DNA from: Acanthaster planci
Lineage: Eukaryota > Echinodermata > Asteroidea > Valvatida > Acanthasteridae
Assembly: GCF_001949145.1 (NCBI RefSeq)
Contig: NW_019091409.1
Coordinates: 1,011,768 to 1,075,767 of the forward strand
DNA length: 64,000 bases
Reading direction: 5' to 3'
A program made the translations under genes and the position numbers. The notes below the pieces were generated by a model that saw only the letters and a list, made by a program, of their open reading frames with translations, made no database searches and was not told the origin of the DNA. Below, one piece after another: positions 22,475 to 36,100 of this stretch; position 1 is the stretch's first letter; the number at the start of each line of letters is the position of its first letter.

Positions 22475-25400
22475 GCAAGTTTCTTCACCACCTGACCAGC
22501 TTTCATATAGGATGACAAGAAGCCAGCGTGGTCGCCTAGCAACTTCCCTCCCACTCCTTGCCCCTCCATCTTCTCCCTCAAGCATCCCCCAGCATCGTCT
22601 TCCTGGACTCAGAAAGACGAATGCCTAGGACTCTCTTGACGCATTGTCCCGCAAGAGCTGAAGGACTCTAGACAAGTGGGAAAGCGTCCAGAATCCATAC
22701 AGATTTTGTGGCCACAAAGCGTGACAGTATCAACCAAGAACCACCACAAGGATGGTTTTCTGCATCTTTTGATCGATCCTTTCAGTCTCTCGCGTGATTC
22801 TTTACTATTTGTTTGTCATGGATGGGTGTATGCTGCTACGAAACTTAACTGAACACAAGCACTTTCTCTTGTGGCTGGTTTGCTTCAGCAGCTTTGGACC
22901 GGACTTGGCAGTTGTGAACACAGCGTTGCCTTGACAACAGTCTCCCAATGCACCACCATCAAGAGACAGCATTTTGTGTGTGTGTGTAAAACAGCCAACC
23001 ACATCAGCATTGCCCAAACTGCCCAGGCACTGTACTCAGCTGCCACTGTTGTCCTGTCCTTAGAGGAGTGGACCCTCGCTTGAATTACGTCACTGCTGCA
23101 ACGTAGTCGCATAGATTGATGAACTCACACATGGCATTTTCACGCCGCATTTCCCGACATGAGATGGTTTTCAGCTCCACATGGCATCAACATGCCATGG
23201 AAAGTCATCAAAATTTGTCTGGAGGACAGATAGGAGCTGACTCTGTGTCCCCTCTAGTGAAAGAAATACCACCATAAGGAGCACCTAGAAAGCCAACAAG
23301 AAATGAACACCAAGCAGCAAGCACTGGCATTAGCAGTGCGAACCCCCCCCCCCCGATAGTTTGAACACTTCGGATGGGCACACTCAGTCATCGGCAATGA
23401 CCCACATGGCATCCCCGTGCATGAGTTGAGCCCCTTGTTCAATAATTCATCATCATGCAAAGCTCCTAATAAATATTCAGGAGTTTGCTACACATCATTA
23501 AGGTAAATGGGATGCCACTGTAGCATTTGGAAGCAGAGGGGGCCACTTATACGTACATTGTCAGAACCCTCAAATGGAGTGAATTGCTAATATCTGTGTG
23601 AAGTGAGAGTTAACGAAGAAACTATTACCAGCTCTTAGAACTACTGGAAACCGATCCGATAGCATGCACCTCAGTCCCCTAACTCTGTAATAGATTGCAA
23701 GTTATTCACACAGATCCGATAATAACCGACGGGAAGTCTGTCCAGCATCGAAATATTTAATCCCAATTGCATGCAGATGGTTGTGTCGTAAGCAGAGGAG
23801 AATGCCTCACTGAAAAGACTGCACAACTTCCAAGATTGACCCCGTAGCCGACATGCATGAGGATGCGGCCTGCAAATGCGGAGGAAAGGAGCAAGTCGGA
23901 CACTTAACCATGTGAGGACGATCTACAGAGTTGCATTGGTCCATTGAAAGGAAATACAGAGTACATGTAGGTCTCCTGAAGAACTGAGGTGGAGGCCAAG
24001 GTCGTTGACCAGGCCTCATATCAGGTGCAGTGGTATTTTGATGTAGTGTAGTCCAGTCCTTGCACATGGATCATCACCTGAGGTTCTTGGAGGTTTTAAG
24101 GCTCCCTCGCACACCCACCACTCCTAGTTATAGATGCTAACAGCTTTCCTCTTCTGTGGAGCAGAACACATAAGTATCATTTCCAACTCCCACTCCCCAA
24201 AAAAGAAGTGTTTTATGTACAGGTGTACAAATTGAGATTTTTGTTTTTGTCATTTGGAGCGCAGCTATGTATCTCGACAAAACACAGGATACAAATTTAT
24301 GATAACTGTATTATAGAGACTTTTTTTTTAGTTGATGCAATGTTATGTGGTCTCTTTGAGTAGTAAAGGGTGTATCAGTGTGCATGCATGACTGTGAGGG
24401 ATGGATCTATTTTGTAAGTGCAGACGGTCAATTTGTGAGAATTATCTTCTAAGCCAAGTTCAGGTTTCTTTTGACAACGGGTACGAATTGCCGGATTTCT
24501 TCTAAGTTGCCAGATATTCAATGCCAAAGCATTATAAAAATAAGATTTCTATGGTCCTTGTGAAGTTTCTACATGTTTGTGAAATATTAAGTATGCATTT
24601 TTCTTTCCTTTCATGGAAGAAGGGCTTATCATAAATTTAGAACAGGAACTAATTGTTACAATTCGGCCATTTAAGAGGTCAACATACATGGAGTTGCGAC
24701 ATTTTAATAGCATTCTCCTCGTAAGGGTTGACTATTTTGACTCAAACTGAGCATGATCCCTGTGTTGTTTTCCCGATAGCAGAACATACTGTGTAAAACG
24801 TGGAGTTCACCGTTTCATCTCTACAACCTTACCAACCCTTACTAGAGGTTGCTTCTACAAGGTGCTACTACAGACTTACCCAACCCAAATTGTAGACGAT
24901 TCTAGTACTCTCACGAATTGGAATCGTGGCAGGCAGGCCATGTCTTGCTTCGGCTCAGAAAAAAAGTTTTTAAAGTGAGACAAACTCAGCAATCACTACA
25001 GATTACTCTGACACCTTGCCAATCAAGAGTCAAATGAACATAAGGAACAACTCATGAATAAGGACCATTAGCATCTCTAAGGCAACAATAATTTCAGAAT
25101 TCTAGTTTCTGGTTCCCCAGTTTGTTTGTTTGTTTGTTTACTTATTTTGGCTTTTTGGTTATTTATTTATTTTGGAGGGGGTTATTGTTTGTTTTTTGTT
25201 TTGTTTCACTTGAATATTGGCATCTTACTTATGGGAAGCTGATGTATTGGCACCCATGACATTTCAGTCCCACATAGGTCAAGTAGCTGGTAATTATTGT
25301 TGAGTTCTGAAATAGTTGGGAAATCACCAACTACATGTATGAAAAAAGACATTCAGAAATGCCACATTCTGCCATTTCGGAAGTTTCCAGTGTGTTGCTT

Positions 25401-27477
25401 CAGTGGAAAATCTCTCTCAGTTTGCCCCCTTTTTTGCAAGGAAAAACATAATCAGATGGGGGCTTGTCACCATGGATGGATCTAGATTTTAGTGATGTGT
25501 GCGGTTTAACTTTGTAAAACAAAGGACTGAGTATATAATTAATACAATGTATATTGTAATTGCTTCGTATAGTATTAATGAGAGAAGTGAGTTGAGAATA
25601 TACAGGCACATTTGACTATGTGGGGACAAATATATATTCAGCTTTGAGATCTACGTGTAAATAAAATACTGGTTATGTACAGAATAAGATAGAGACAATT
25701 TTTACAGCCAAACACTCCTAGCTGTAAGGGTATTATTATTAATCTAGTTGATGGAGGTATGTAAAGTTTTAAGAGGAATTATTAAGGAGACTTACAAAAG
25801 TATTGAAATGTTTCAACAAAATAATAAATTGTATATTTATTAGAGAGTTACTATTGGATGATTTTTAGGTAGAGAGCAAGGAGTTAAATGAAGCCACTAT
25901 TTTTGCCTTTTTTTTTTTTGGTGGAATGATTTTTTTTTTAATGCACAGCAGCTGGGTTTAGTTGATTGGAGGGGACAGAAAAGCTGTGCACCAATCAGAG
26001 GCCACGTGTTGCATCAGTCTACCTGCTTTACATCAATTTATAATGGGAGAGGTGTATAGGTCAAGATACAAGTTTGATTAGTGGCTACACAAGTATTTCC
26101 ATCTTGTGGAAATGGCAGTAGTACAGAGGAAACTTCCATACCAAATGTACATGTAAATGAAGGCTGAAAAAAGTTATTGAATGCTAGCAAATTTTATAGG
26201 CCGTCTTTTTGATGAAAGTCATGGGAAAGCTGCTAGAAAAGAAGACATTCTTATAATGGATGGTTGATGGAACATAGTGTTTAAGTGCCCCCCCTTCCAA
26301 TGGGAACAAAACAATAATGAAAGAGGGCAGGTTGTTATTTTTGAGAGCTCTTGGTCATGGTTTGTCAGCCAAGTGAAGCGTCAGACTGGCTGTAAGTCAG
26401 TGGAGGTCAATATGGCCAACGTTGTTCTGGGTGTAACAAAATGGCTACTGGCCAGTCATGATAGATTTAAGTTCCCAGTCACTGTCTTCATAATTTTATT
26501 GGCACAGGGGAAGAGTAAATGACAGGAAGGCCAACTTTAAAGAGACGTTCAGGCAGTGCAGGGGAAACATCAGAGTCCAGTAACACAGTGTAGCTGACTG
26601 GAACATGTTAAGAGCGGTTGTGAGCAGATTGTCATGCATAGCCAAAGGTTAAGGTGAGAACAACTTTTGCTGAAAAGAACCCCACGGCGGACTCACTGAA
26701 ACTGATGTACTCATCATCATGTCAACGTGAGTTTGTACAATCTCAGCTCATTCAGTTCTGTTTCTGTGCATGGACATGCATGATATTCAGCTACTAGTGG
26801 GACCATTGTGTTATTTTTAGTCTCCTGTTGTTTAGTCTCGCTCGCTTTGATCAAGAGCTTGCCTGCAGAAGGTTGGACTCTGATTGGTGCCCTTTTTTTC
26901 CCAAATTTTGACCAAACAAGAAGTACATGTAGCTAGATAATTCAAGTAAGTATTTTGTGGTCTCACACGGTGAAATGGTGTGCACCAAAAGCTGTTTTAA
27001 TTTCCTATGTATTTTTATTTCCGGAATTTTAAAAATGATTTTAATTTAATGTCATTTTTTTTAAGTAGTTAATTTGAATGGTCAGACTGTTCTTCTATTT
27101 GTGGGCAGTTTCATTTTCCCCTCTTGCCACTGGTGACCCTCTGGGGCTTCAGTGGAAGCCTAGTTAGTATAGCAATGATTTCCAGGTACCGTTGTGATAA
27201 AGCTACACTCTTTCAATAATTACACAGTGAAAGCCCTCCAGGTTTCATCAGACACTACAACTGAACGTAGCAATAATAGCATGAGTGCTTACTAGATTAG
27301 GCAATAATTTTCCAGATTGTTTAAACCAAGGGTGCTTTTTTTCTGGTTCTAAACGTTATCTAGCAAACCAACATCACCTGAATGCTGTATATTAACAAGT
27401 TTTTTTTTTAAATGAGCACTTCTGTGATTTTTGAGAGTGAGAATATTCTGCTCACAAACAGAAGAACAAGAACAAAC

Positions 27478-27588
27478 GTGCTTGACGGTGAAGTCACCAG
27501 GTCCCTAATTCACCACCTAGTATCAAGTCCGATTGGTTTTCACAGTAAGTGGCGAAATAATGGACCTGGCAACTATACTGTCAAGCAC
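27478..27588. repeat. Short fold-back element, about 110 bases
   Basis: GTGCTTGAC at 27478 pairs with GTCAAGCAC ending at 27588, and the internal CCAGGTCC pairs with GGACCTGG. Arms are about 45 bases with mismatches. The GC-balanced sequence gives a spurious 63-residue open frame. Confidence 0.8.
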
Positions 27589-28156
27589 AGTAGCTTAGTG
27601 TAGGGTTGAAATTATTTCCTGGTTTGGTTCTTTTTAGGATCCTGAAATATGGGTGCTGAGGCAACAAGTTTACATCAATTCATTTCATGTACCTTGATTA
27701 AAGAGGAGGCATGTCAGCAAATCTCTGCCATACCTGTGTGGATAGTGTCAGTACATTTCAATGTGGCTTGCCCCCAGGGCTCAAAACTGCTGTTGGATGT
27801 AGGGTTATGTGTTTCAGTTTTGGGACCAGGATTCAGGTAGTTTGTAAGAGGCTAGTGCTTCCTCCTGCCAGCAATGCAGTGGAAAATACATGCCGAGGAG
27901 GGTAGGTGTAAGACGGTGAATGAAAAGATCTGAACATTTCCAGGTCTTCAGCTGGGGCAAATGGAGGGAAATTAACTCCCTAAGAAAACCTTAACTGAAA
28001 TGGAACTGTAAATGTTTTGTGTCCAAAATTTCTTGCTCCTAGGACGTGATGCATCAAAATAACATTGTCATAAATTACCCATACTTTTGTTCCCCAGACA
28101 GAACAGCCATTTGCTTTTTTGATTCTCCAGCACTGGGAAAAGCCAGTCACCAAAGT

Positions 28157-28758
28157 ACACTGGACAGCAAAAGAAACTTGCCACTTCTGTCAAATGCCGC
28201 ACATAAAAATTCACTGCATAGAAATAAACAATTTTTGTACACAGGTATGCTGCAATACCCCTTACTAATCACATGCCCAAAAGCAAATGATTATCTTTAT
28301 ATCAAAGAAGAAATTGACATGCACAGCAACTTGGTTACTGAATCAAAGTCACGGAATGTAACGGAATGAGCCTTGAGTTTACGCCGAAATCAACGTCACA
28401 GGACGAAATAAAGAAGTCACAATTACTTTCCAATAATGTGTATGCATAGTCAGCAAGGATGGCATCCCTATACAGAAACCACTCATGCACATCATTTTGA
28501 CAAAACAGGTGTTCACGTTGTCATTGGTTTGATTAAAATGTTGTCCATTCATGGGTCATTTTTGCTTGGTGGAGAGTGCTGATGTGTGTGACTTTTGATT
28601 CAGTAACTAAGTTGCTGTGCATGTCAATTTCTTCTTTGTTATAAAGATAATCACTTGCTTTGGGGCATGTGATTAGTAAGGGGTATTGCGGCATTCATGT
28701 ACCTATGTACAAAAATTGTTTATTTCTATGGAGTGAATTTTCTTTTACTGTCCAGTGT
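28157..28758. mobile_element. Long inverted-repeat element, arms about 170-195 bases, loop about 240
   Basis: The left arm (28157-28350) starts acactggacag and contains cataaaaattcactgcatag, gcaataccccttactaatca and gacatgcacagcaacttgg. The right arm (28589-28758) carries the same blocks in reverse complement and ends ctgtccagtgt. The left arm has an extra block of about 30 bases. Its length and strong arm similarity suggest a recent fold-back transposon. Confidence 0.88.
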
Positions 28759-30370
28759 ATTTGTTTAGAAAGTCAAAATGTGCTTTCAAATTGACAGCAT
28801 TAGACATTTTATGTATTTCTTATCCTGACAAAATATCAGTTAATCTGGCAGCTTTTAATGATTGGTTTACAAATTTAATTCTTTTCATTTTTAAAGAGGA
28901 GCACCAACTTTTTTCTCTTTGTAGTTCTCAAGTCTACAAATAAAGCAACTTTTCTGCTGTCATGCCTCCCTCTGTTTTAATGCCTTCTGTGGGCATCTGA
29001 TTCAGTTTTTCTGTGTCTTGGACAATTGTTCTAATGTACACCAAAGCACAGTACCTCATTACTGGTTACCTGTTCATCGCTTGTCCTGCTTCTGCACCTG
29101 TGCAATAAATGGTTTTCTTACTCTGAAAACATGCAACTCTACAATGTCTTTAAGTGGTGTGCATTTCATTTGCCTGAAGAAGTCATGCTAAGTTCATTTC
29201 ATGTAGTTTCTGTCTTTGACAACCTGTGTATATAAAAAGCTTAAAATTAGTGACAAGAGAAACCTTGATAATTTCCTGTCTAGTTTTCTGCATTTCCAAA
29301 CAATTCAATGCCGGATTCTCAAATACTCACCCCCAGTTTCCAAAATTAAATACTGTGCTTTGTGCATGCATATATACCACATTTGTGTAACCACTTGTAA
29401 ATACGGCTGTTCCACAATGAATGTGCCTCGGGCATGGTATTTATTGGCCAAAATACTGAATTTATAAAACAAGACACCACAACGGCAGTCCATTACAAAA
29501 ATGGACTTTATAAATGCTGCTCCCTGGTAGTCATTTCTAACTGCGTTGTTCCATGAGTTTAAAGACTGGGTTACGACTGGAAAGGTTAAAATCATTAAAA
29601 TCATACTGAAAAGGTTAAAAAACCATTTTTTTTTCTCCAGATCTTCAGTTTCAGAACCAAAACAGAATGGTAGTCAAAAGTGGATAATGAAAATAAGTAG
29701 ATGGAATTCCCACCAGTAGAACAGACACCGTTTTTGACGTACGTTGAACCAAATACAAGATGCAATGGTAGTAGGGTGTGAAAGGTTAAATATATTGAAC
29801 AATAACACGCACATGTACAAAACAAATTGCTTATGAATGCATCCCCTAAGAAAAAAATGTTAAAAAGTTTAATTGCAAATCAAGTGAAAACTTACTACAT
29901 ATTGGGAGTTGCATTTTGTTTCATACAGCTATGCTAAAACACACCCAGCGTCATTCCTGCAAGAATCTACCAAAAACTGGCAAGGAAAAGTCAAAGCAAG
30001 CAAACTCCAGTCTTCAACTTTCGGTAGTTTTTTTTACACATCCTAGGGTTGGGGTTTAAAGAGAAATCTTTGCTCTCTGAAAGTTTCTTGTTTTACAAGT
30101 TCTGTGGAGTCTATACCACAGCTCACGACATTTTATATACAGGAACTCCACAAGATCAACCCAAAGACATCACATGTATGTTCCTTCAAAGAAGTGTGGA
30201 GGTATCCTTAACCAGTACTGTGTTTACAGAATGTACATGCAGATGTTGCCATTTTGTTTAATTTCAGAATTGCTGTATCCAACGCCAGGAATACACATTG
30301 CAGCAGGAAATACAAAACTTTAAAATGTTAACAGCAAATTCAGCAATCAAGTTAGAACCAATGAAGCAAG

Positions 30371-30966
30371 TTAAACACTTCCTGCCGGGGACTGCGGAAT
30401 CGGAGACGTATGCTTTATATGCGTGGCTGGGGTGTCCAAACTCGGACAAAGGAAACAGGGCCCTGTAACAAAAGACCGTACTCCGAACAAAAGACCAGGC
30501 TCCTGGGCATTACCAACATTTTTCACTTTCAAAAGTGGTGATAATCCAGCCTTGTTTTGAAACCGTATACCACGGTTTGGGGCATTGAGAGTGAGCGGAT
30601 TACCTCCGGGGACAAAAGCGCTCCATCACCGCAGCAATGAGCCACACAGCGCCGCTGCACGCTAATCTGGCCCCTATTGAAAAGAGGTCAGCAGTGCACT
30701 GAGCCAGGTTCGTGAACAAAAGACACATATACAACACCGCACAATCTGGGCTCTGTTTACAAGGCTGCAGGCCTGGCTGAAATACTCGGGCATCAATGAA
30801 GGTCACCTGTCAACTTAGAGTAGTGCCTCAAGATTACTTCGTGTGGCTATAAACGACCGTTAAATAAAATGATGATTTGTTGAAGGATTTTGAAAACGGA
30901 AAAAATGATAGTCATACCAGCCCAGCATCATCAACATTGAAAAATGCCCTGGCACGAAGTGGTTAA
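30371..30966 (+). mobile_element. piggyBac-like MITE, copy A
   Basis: The element is bounded by TTAA at 30371-30374 and TTAA at 30963-30966. The ends are inverted: acacttcctgccggg at the left and cctggcacgaagtgg at the right. The interior shares blocks such as gctaatctggcccctattga and aagaggtcagcagtgcactg with copies at 33374 and 55367. There is no transposase. TTAA target duplication is the signature of piggyBac-superfamily elements. It lies about 550 bases downstream of the GPATCH11 stop codon. Confidence 0.88.
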
Positions 30967-31512
30967 TGCAGATTCTATCTTCAGAACTGAGTTTATTAGC
31001 CATTTGGTGACCCATGGTGTTGATTTTGTGTAATTTGTTTGAAAATTCTAAGGCCATCTCTCACTTCTGGGATGAGCTTTCATTTAAGATGGAATGAAAC
31101 CAGTTCTACGAAAAAGGACCTTGTGTAGTCCAGTTGACGTGAAAAGAGCTTAAGTAAGTCTAAGATGGTTTCCATCGAATATATTTTGTTACATTCTCAT
31201 AGTATATGTCATTCCATCCTATAATAACCATGCTTGAAAACCTCCATCAAAGACTACCATTTGAAATGACTTTTAACTGCCACGCAAACCTTTTTGAAGT
31301 AACAACTCAGACTGTGTAAAATACTAGTTCTTGACAAAATAATCTACCTGAGTGGCCCTTTATCCAGATACCAGCAATAAAGCAAATTAGATGTGGTATA
31401 TAAGCCACCTGACCATCAGGTGGCAATGCTGATATGCAATTGGAAAGTCTTCAGGTACACACATATACACTATGCAAAGTCTCTTCATGCACTGCTTCAC
31501 AAAACTCCTCTG

Positions 31513-33163
31513 CTACCTGTGGTCATCAGCTGTGTCGCCAGGACAATTGTCTGCCAAATCATTGCCATCTTGAAGGAAAAAAAAAATAATCAGAGTTTCA
31601 CAGAGAACTTCTGAAAAACCCTGATGAATATGTAAAAGTTGAGTGATTTGAGCCACCTTCATTAACTAGCAAGATTCTGTGGCTTAGAACCCCAGCAACG
31701 CAGTCTTTCGTCTGTTCTTGAAGACTCCGATTTGATAGCACAACAGCAACATTGTAGGTGGCGTGCAGTTGAGTAGGTACATGTACATGTAGTATTATTT
31801 GTTAGTCTTGATGCAATAAAACAGAAAGGACAGTTCGTGTATCTAGAGGGGGTGGATGAACTCCCCAACAAGTAAGTGTTACCTTGTTGAGGTAAGCCCA
31901 ATGTATTTAAATACACACTTAAATTAAGAACTTTTTAAGAAAAGTGGTCACCCAACAAGGACACTGACTGACAAGTGTCTAAGCACAATTCAATCAATCT
32001 TTTTGCCCAATTAGCCTCGGGGATGCGTTCGGATCATTATGGCCAATGATTGCCAGTTGTTGGTTGCTTGAGACCATTTGTGGCCTTCGTTATTCTGGTT
32101 CTGGTTCTATTTGTTGTGGCATGCGGAACTTTGGGGGGAATTCAGGAATGCCAAATTTGTACTTGAATATGCCACTGAGGCACGTCAAAAGAGGGCAGCA
32201 GACAGCTCAAACACTATGCTGCTGCGATTTGTGGGCAAATTCCACCCGAGGACAGCAGTTGATTGTGGTTCAGCCAATGTACAAATGCAATGTCAAGACA
32301 CATTCAAAAGTTATCAATCCGGGACCCTCTGACATACCTTTTGTTGCAATGCTCATTATCAACAACGGCACACATTGGGACCTTGGCTGCATCCAAATTT
32401 ATTGTCTAGAGCTAGGTATACGTCTTTGCTCCATAAGAAACACAGACAATAGACCAAGCCGTAGCTCTGAATGCCTGTTTTGGATACGGCCGTAGTTTAG
32501 CAAGTTTGACTAGCTAGCCTTAACCCCCTAGGGTGTATGTAAAATTATACTGAAATATGGGGGATTGAGGACAAGGTTAAAGCCCATTCACTTTTTAATA
32601 TTCACATACATGGGTGTCGGGGAGTTGCACTTTTTTAAGGAGGGCATTTTTTTGGGGGGAAGGAAAGCACTCATCAGCAACAAACTGATAAACCATTCAC
32701 AATAGAAGAGGGTCAATTTTGAGGTTTTTTTCAAGCAAGTTTGTAATTTTTCCATCTCTTGTTCTTTCCATCTCTTTCATTTCTTTCTCTCCCCCATTTT
32801 CTCCCGATTCTCTCGGGGGGCGGGGGCAAGCACACCTGTTGCCCCCCCCTTGCAATGCCCATGGTTATACACAGGTACCATCTACGTCATATCAGTGGGC
32901 AGTCAACTGCTCTCGATTACACATCCTGTTGTACTTGGTGAGTTGTCTACAGCAACAGTTAAGCCTAAAAGTAGATTCTTAAATGACCAAGGACTCTTGC
33001 AGCCAGTGTATTTGCACACAAAATGCTACTAAGCAGAGACAATCAGGGAACATGTACAAGATGTAAGACCACCAATCTTACCATCAAATGATGTCCCACA
33101 CCATATGCAGTATCTGTGTTGTCTGCGGAGGTATCCAGTTAAATGGACGAGTTTTTCAGCCGA
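31513..33163 (-). CDS. GPATCH11: GPATCH11 C-terminal exons with CxxC...C...H motif
   Basis: Exon 33163-33082 begins after TTTGCAG and encodes AEKLVHLTGYLRRQHRYCIW and CGTSFD, ending G|GTAAG in phase 1. Exon 31568-31513 follows a T-rich tract and AAG; its first two bases complete Asp, and it reads DGNDLADNCPGDTADDHR then TAG. The pair reproduces the conserved end of vertebrate GPATCH11 (YCIWCG ... DL..NCPG ... DH). A 1.5-kb intron separates them. The preceding exon would read through to TAG at 34124-34122 if the 34134 donor were not used, which would truncate the protein before this motif. Confidence 0.93.
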
Positions 33164-36100
33164 CTGCAAATCAATTCATAAAATAAATCCAAATTGTTAA
33201 TTTCAAGGTAAAACACTACTTGACCAAACTGTGACAAGCTCATTGGTCATCTTGTTACTTGTGATGGGCTCAACCACATTACCACATCCAACTTACTAGC
33301 AGGGGTCGTAGTATAAATATTTACCATCACCATGCTGTTGTTGTTACTAAACTTCAACACAGACAAGGCCTTTAACCACTCACTGCCGGGCGACCCGTTT
33401 TCGAGTCCATAGGCTTTATATGCAGAGCCGGGGAGCCCGGAACTGGGACAAAGGAGTTGGGCCTTAAAACAAAAGACCGTGCTAGTGGAGATAATCCAGC
33501 CTTGTTTTGAAACAGTATACCACGGTTTGAGGCATTTAGAACTAGCGGATTACTACCAGGGACAAAAGCTCTCCACCACTGCAGCGATGAGCCACACAGC
33601 ACCGCTGCATGCTAATCTGGCCCCTATTGAAAAGAGGTCAGCAGTGCACTGTGCCGGTTTCAGGAAAAAAAGAATCTTACGTAACACCGCACAATCTGGG
33701 CTCTTTTTCCAAGGTTGCAGGCCTGGCTGAAATATTCAAAAGTCAATGAAGGCTCTGTCAGCTGTAGAGTAGTGCCCAAAGAGTCCTTCATGTAGGTATT
33801 AACGGCCAATAAATGAAATGATGCATTTTTGAAGAATTTCGAAAACGGAAAATCTTGAAAAGGACCCAGCATCTTGTCTTGCTCCAGAGAAAAACACCCG
33901 GCAGCAAGTGGTTACAGCTCATTTTAATTTCCCTGTTCATCTAATCTACGGCTTATAACGTGTCATTTTTATCAAAGAACACAGCAGAAAATAAACACGT
34001 GCCACGCAAGCAGACTACAGTAAGCCAGACTGGTAAACAGCCACCCAGTTTCTATACACCAAGAATCAAAGCTGTGAAAAGTAATATGTCTATTTGTTGA
34101 GGTCTGTGAAAGGAAGAACGGCTACATTCTTACAGTCATGTCACTTCCACACTCATTTTCTTCCACCTCTTCTTCTTCATCTTCCTGCATCTTAGGAGGC
34201 TGTTTGGGCCAATACCAAGGCTCCACAGGTTCCACAATCTCCTGTAATAACAAGAATCAATCCAAGAAGGGCAGTTAGCTGGAGGAACCAGCCTAGTTTG
34301 TTGAAGCATTCTTAGCCCAGAGGAACTTTCCTGGCTAGCACGAAATTTCTGACCTTGGAGGGTTTTCCCACTTCACAGCATTCTTGACAATATGTGTTTT
34401 TTTTTTTGCCTGGAAGACTGTACCTTGCTGAGCTTGAATGACTTTATCAAGAATGAGGAAAAACATAGCTTTTATTAAGGCATCAAAGCTTGCAGCAACA
34501 CACTTGGAATGGCTGACACAAATACCTCATCTTTTATAATCACAGTCCTGTCCAAGTTTTCTGCCACCATAGAAACACAGATGGACTTAAATTACAAATT
34601 TGAAGCAGAAATTAGCTCTGGATGCAATTGAACAGATCTAAAATCTTATCAAGTAGATTCTTGATTTCAGTTGTCCATGCCCAACACAGAGTTACAGCAT
34701 ATTCAACTAAAAAGGTGGTTTTTGTCCTTTACAGACATCATCTGCATTACCCCTTCACTTTGCTTTACCATTTGAAATGGTGCTACATGTCGGAAATAAA
34801 GTGTATCTCCCTCACATTCCCATTTCTGTTAGCCCTGTCTACCTTCCTCATCCCAAGGAGTGAGACCGACCAACCTGTAGCCGATCCAGATGCTCGCATG
34901 CCTTCTGGCTCTTGTCCAAGTCTTTCTCCGTCTCCTTGTCAGTGAACCTGCTGCTCATGCGCTGCCTAAAGTCCTGCCTGTATACCTGCTCCTGGGCAGC
35001 GCGGCGCTGCAGCGCTTCCTGGAACTGTTGCTTCCGCCGCTCCTGCTGGTCCTTGATTTCTCTTTCCCGTCCCAAGCCCCCTCTACCTTAGGAACACAGC
35101 ACAGTTTACAGAGGATTTTGTTGGTTATGTAACAAAGATCCCCTTTGCAATCCATGATAAATCATACTTTTCATGGGCCATAAACACAGCAATCCAACAA
35201 ACTCCCTAAAATTCCACTTTCTGTTTTCACTTTTGTCAACAACTACTCTACAGCTGTTCTCCCACATGAATGCATCACATAGGATTACATCTTCTTTTCT
35301 TTTGTTCAAATTTTCCAAATAGAAAATACATTCCAGTGCTGCTCTAGGATAGCAAATGATATCAACAATACACCCCTTTCAAGCTTTTCCAGTGTTTGTC
35401 CTTGTGAAGGGTTGGAGAGACACGCCTCACTGGAGACAGCTCTTTGTAGCACTTTTGTTTTATGCTCCTTGGCAGCCCTACACTTTCCATGAGTTTCCTT
35501 GTGTTGGTGTCTTTTCCTGGTTTTATACAATGCATATTTGATATTTTTGTATGTTACCTGCATGTCTCTGTCGTTAATGCTGAATAAGGTACTACCATTG
35601 TCATTATCCATGGAGTCAATAGAGGGCACCTGCTGTACGTATACATGATACTCACCTGTCTTAATTTCTACCGGAATGGGCTCTGACCGTCCACCACCTA
35701 TACACAGGAATAATCCAAAATGCTTATTGTAGTACATGTACTGTGCATTCAAACCATTTAAGCGTGTCCCTGGCTGAACCAGTGTCACTGTATAGCTAGG
35801 CATCAATCTTTGTAGAAGTTACCTAGCAGAAGGCATGTGTCAAGGTGCAGCTGCTTTCCCCTGCCACAAAGCCTACCTCAGAATACAACAACGTGAATGA
35901 AAAGAGACGACCAGATGTGGCGTTACAAGAACACCTGGCATAAATTTCTGCAAAAATCAACACAGTGACTTCAAGTAAAGAATTCTGCCTTCACTTTCCT
36001 CAAAAGGCAAACACATACAAACACCTATTTAAGAACGTGCTGGTTTCCTGATCCTTCCATTGGAAAGTGCAGAGGGAACCAGGCTCAACCACACCCATCA

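Larger units (their letters stand above)
13960..31512. other. About 17.5 kb without a convincing gene
   Basis: This stretch separates the convergent RGS and GPATCH11 genes. It holds the MITE at 14960, the minisatellite at 16097, a degenerate array at 20380-20760, a long pyrimidine tract at 22250-22470, simple GTTT/ATTT repeats near 25120-25200, fold-backs at 27478 and 28157, and a piggyBac-like MITE at 30371. A 137-base stretch at 17235-17371 reads as a hydrophobic, transporter-like peptide but could not be assigned. Long 3' untranslated sequence of either neighbour may occupy part of it. Confidence 0.6.

Noticed and set aside
21961-22515. Plus-strand open frame of 184 codons
   Set aside because: Its second half is translation of a C/T tract (Leu, Pro, Ser, Cys runs), and the first half has no recognisable motif.
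30360-30966. Open frames over 30600-30806 and the similar ones at 33479-33730 and 55419-55784
   Set aside because: They lie within the three MITE copies; the frames are not consistently open between copies and no transposase motif is present.
32046-32495. Plus-strand open frame of 149 codons
   Set aside because: It lies in a GPATCH11 intron on the opposite strand, with no family resemblance and no splice partners.
32885-32960. Candidate GPATCH11 last exon giving DNSPSTTGC
   Set aside because: The exon at 31513-31568 matches the conserved NCPG...DH end and has a far better acceptor.
35306-35806. Minus-strand open frame of 166 codons
   Set aside because: Only the 42 bases at 35656-35697 are exon (GPATCH11 exon 3); the rest is read-through of flanking introns.
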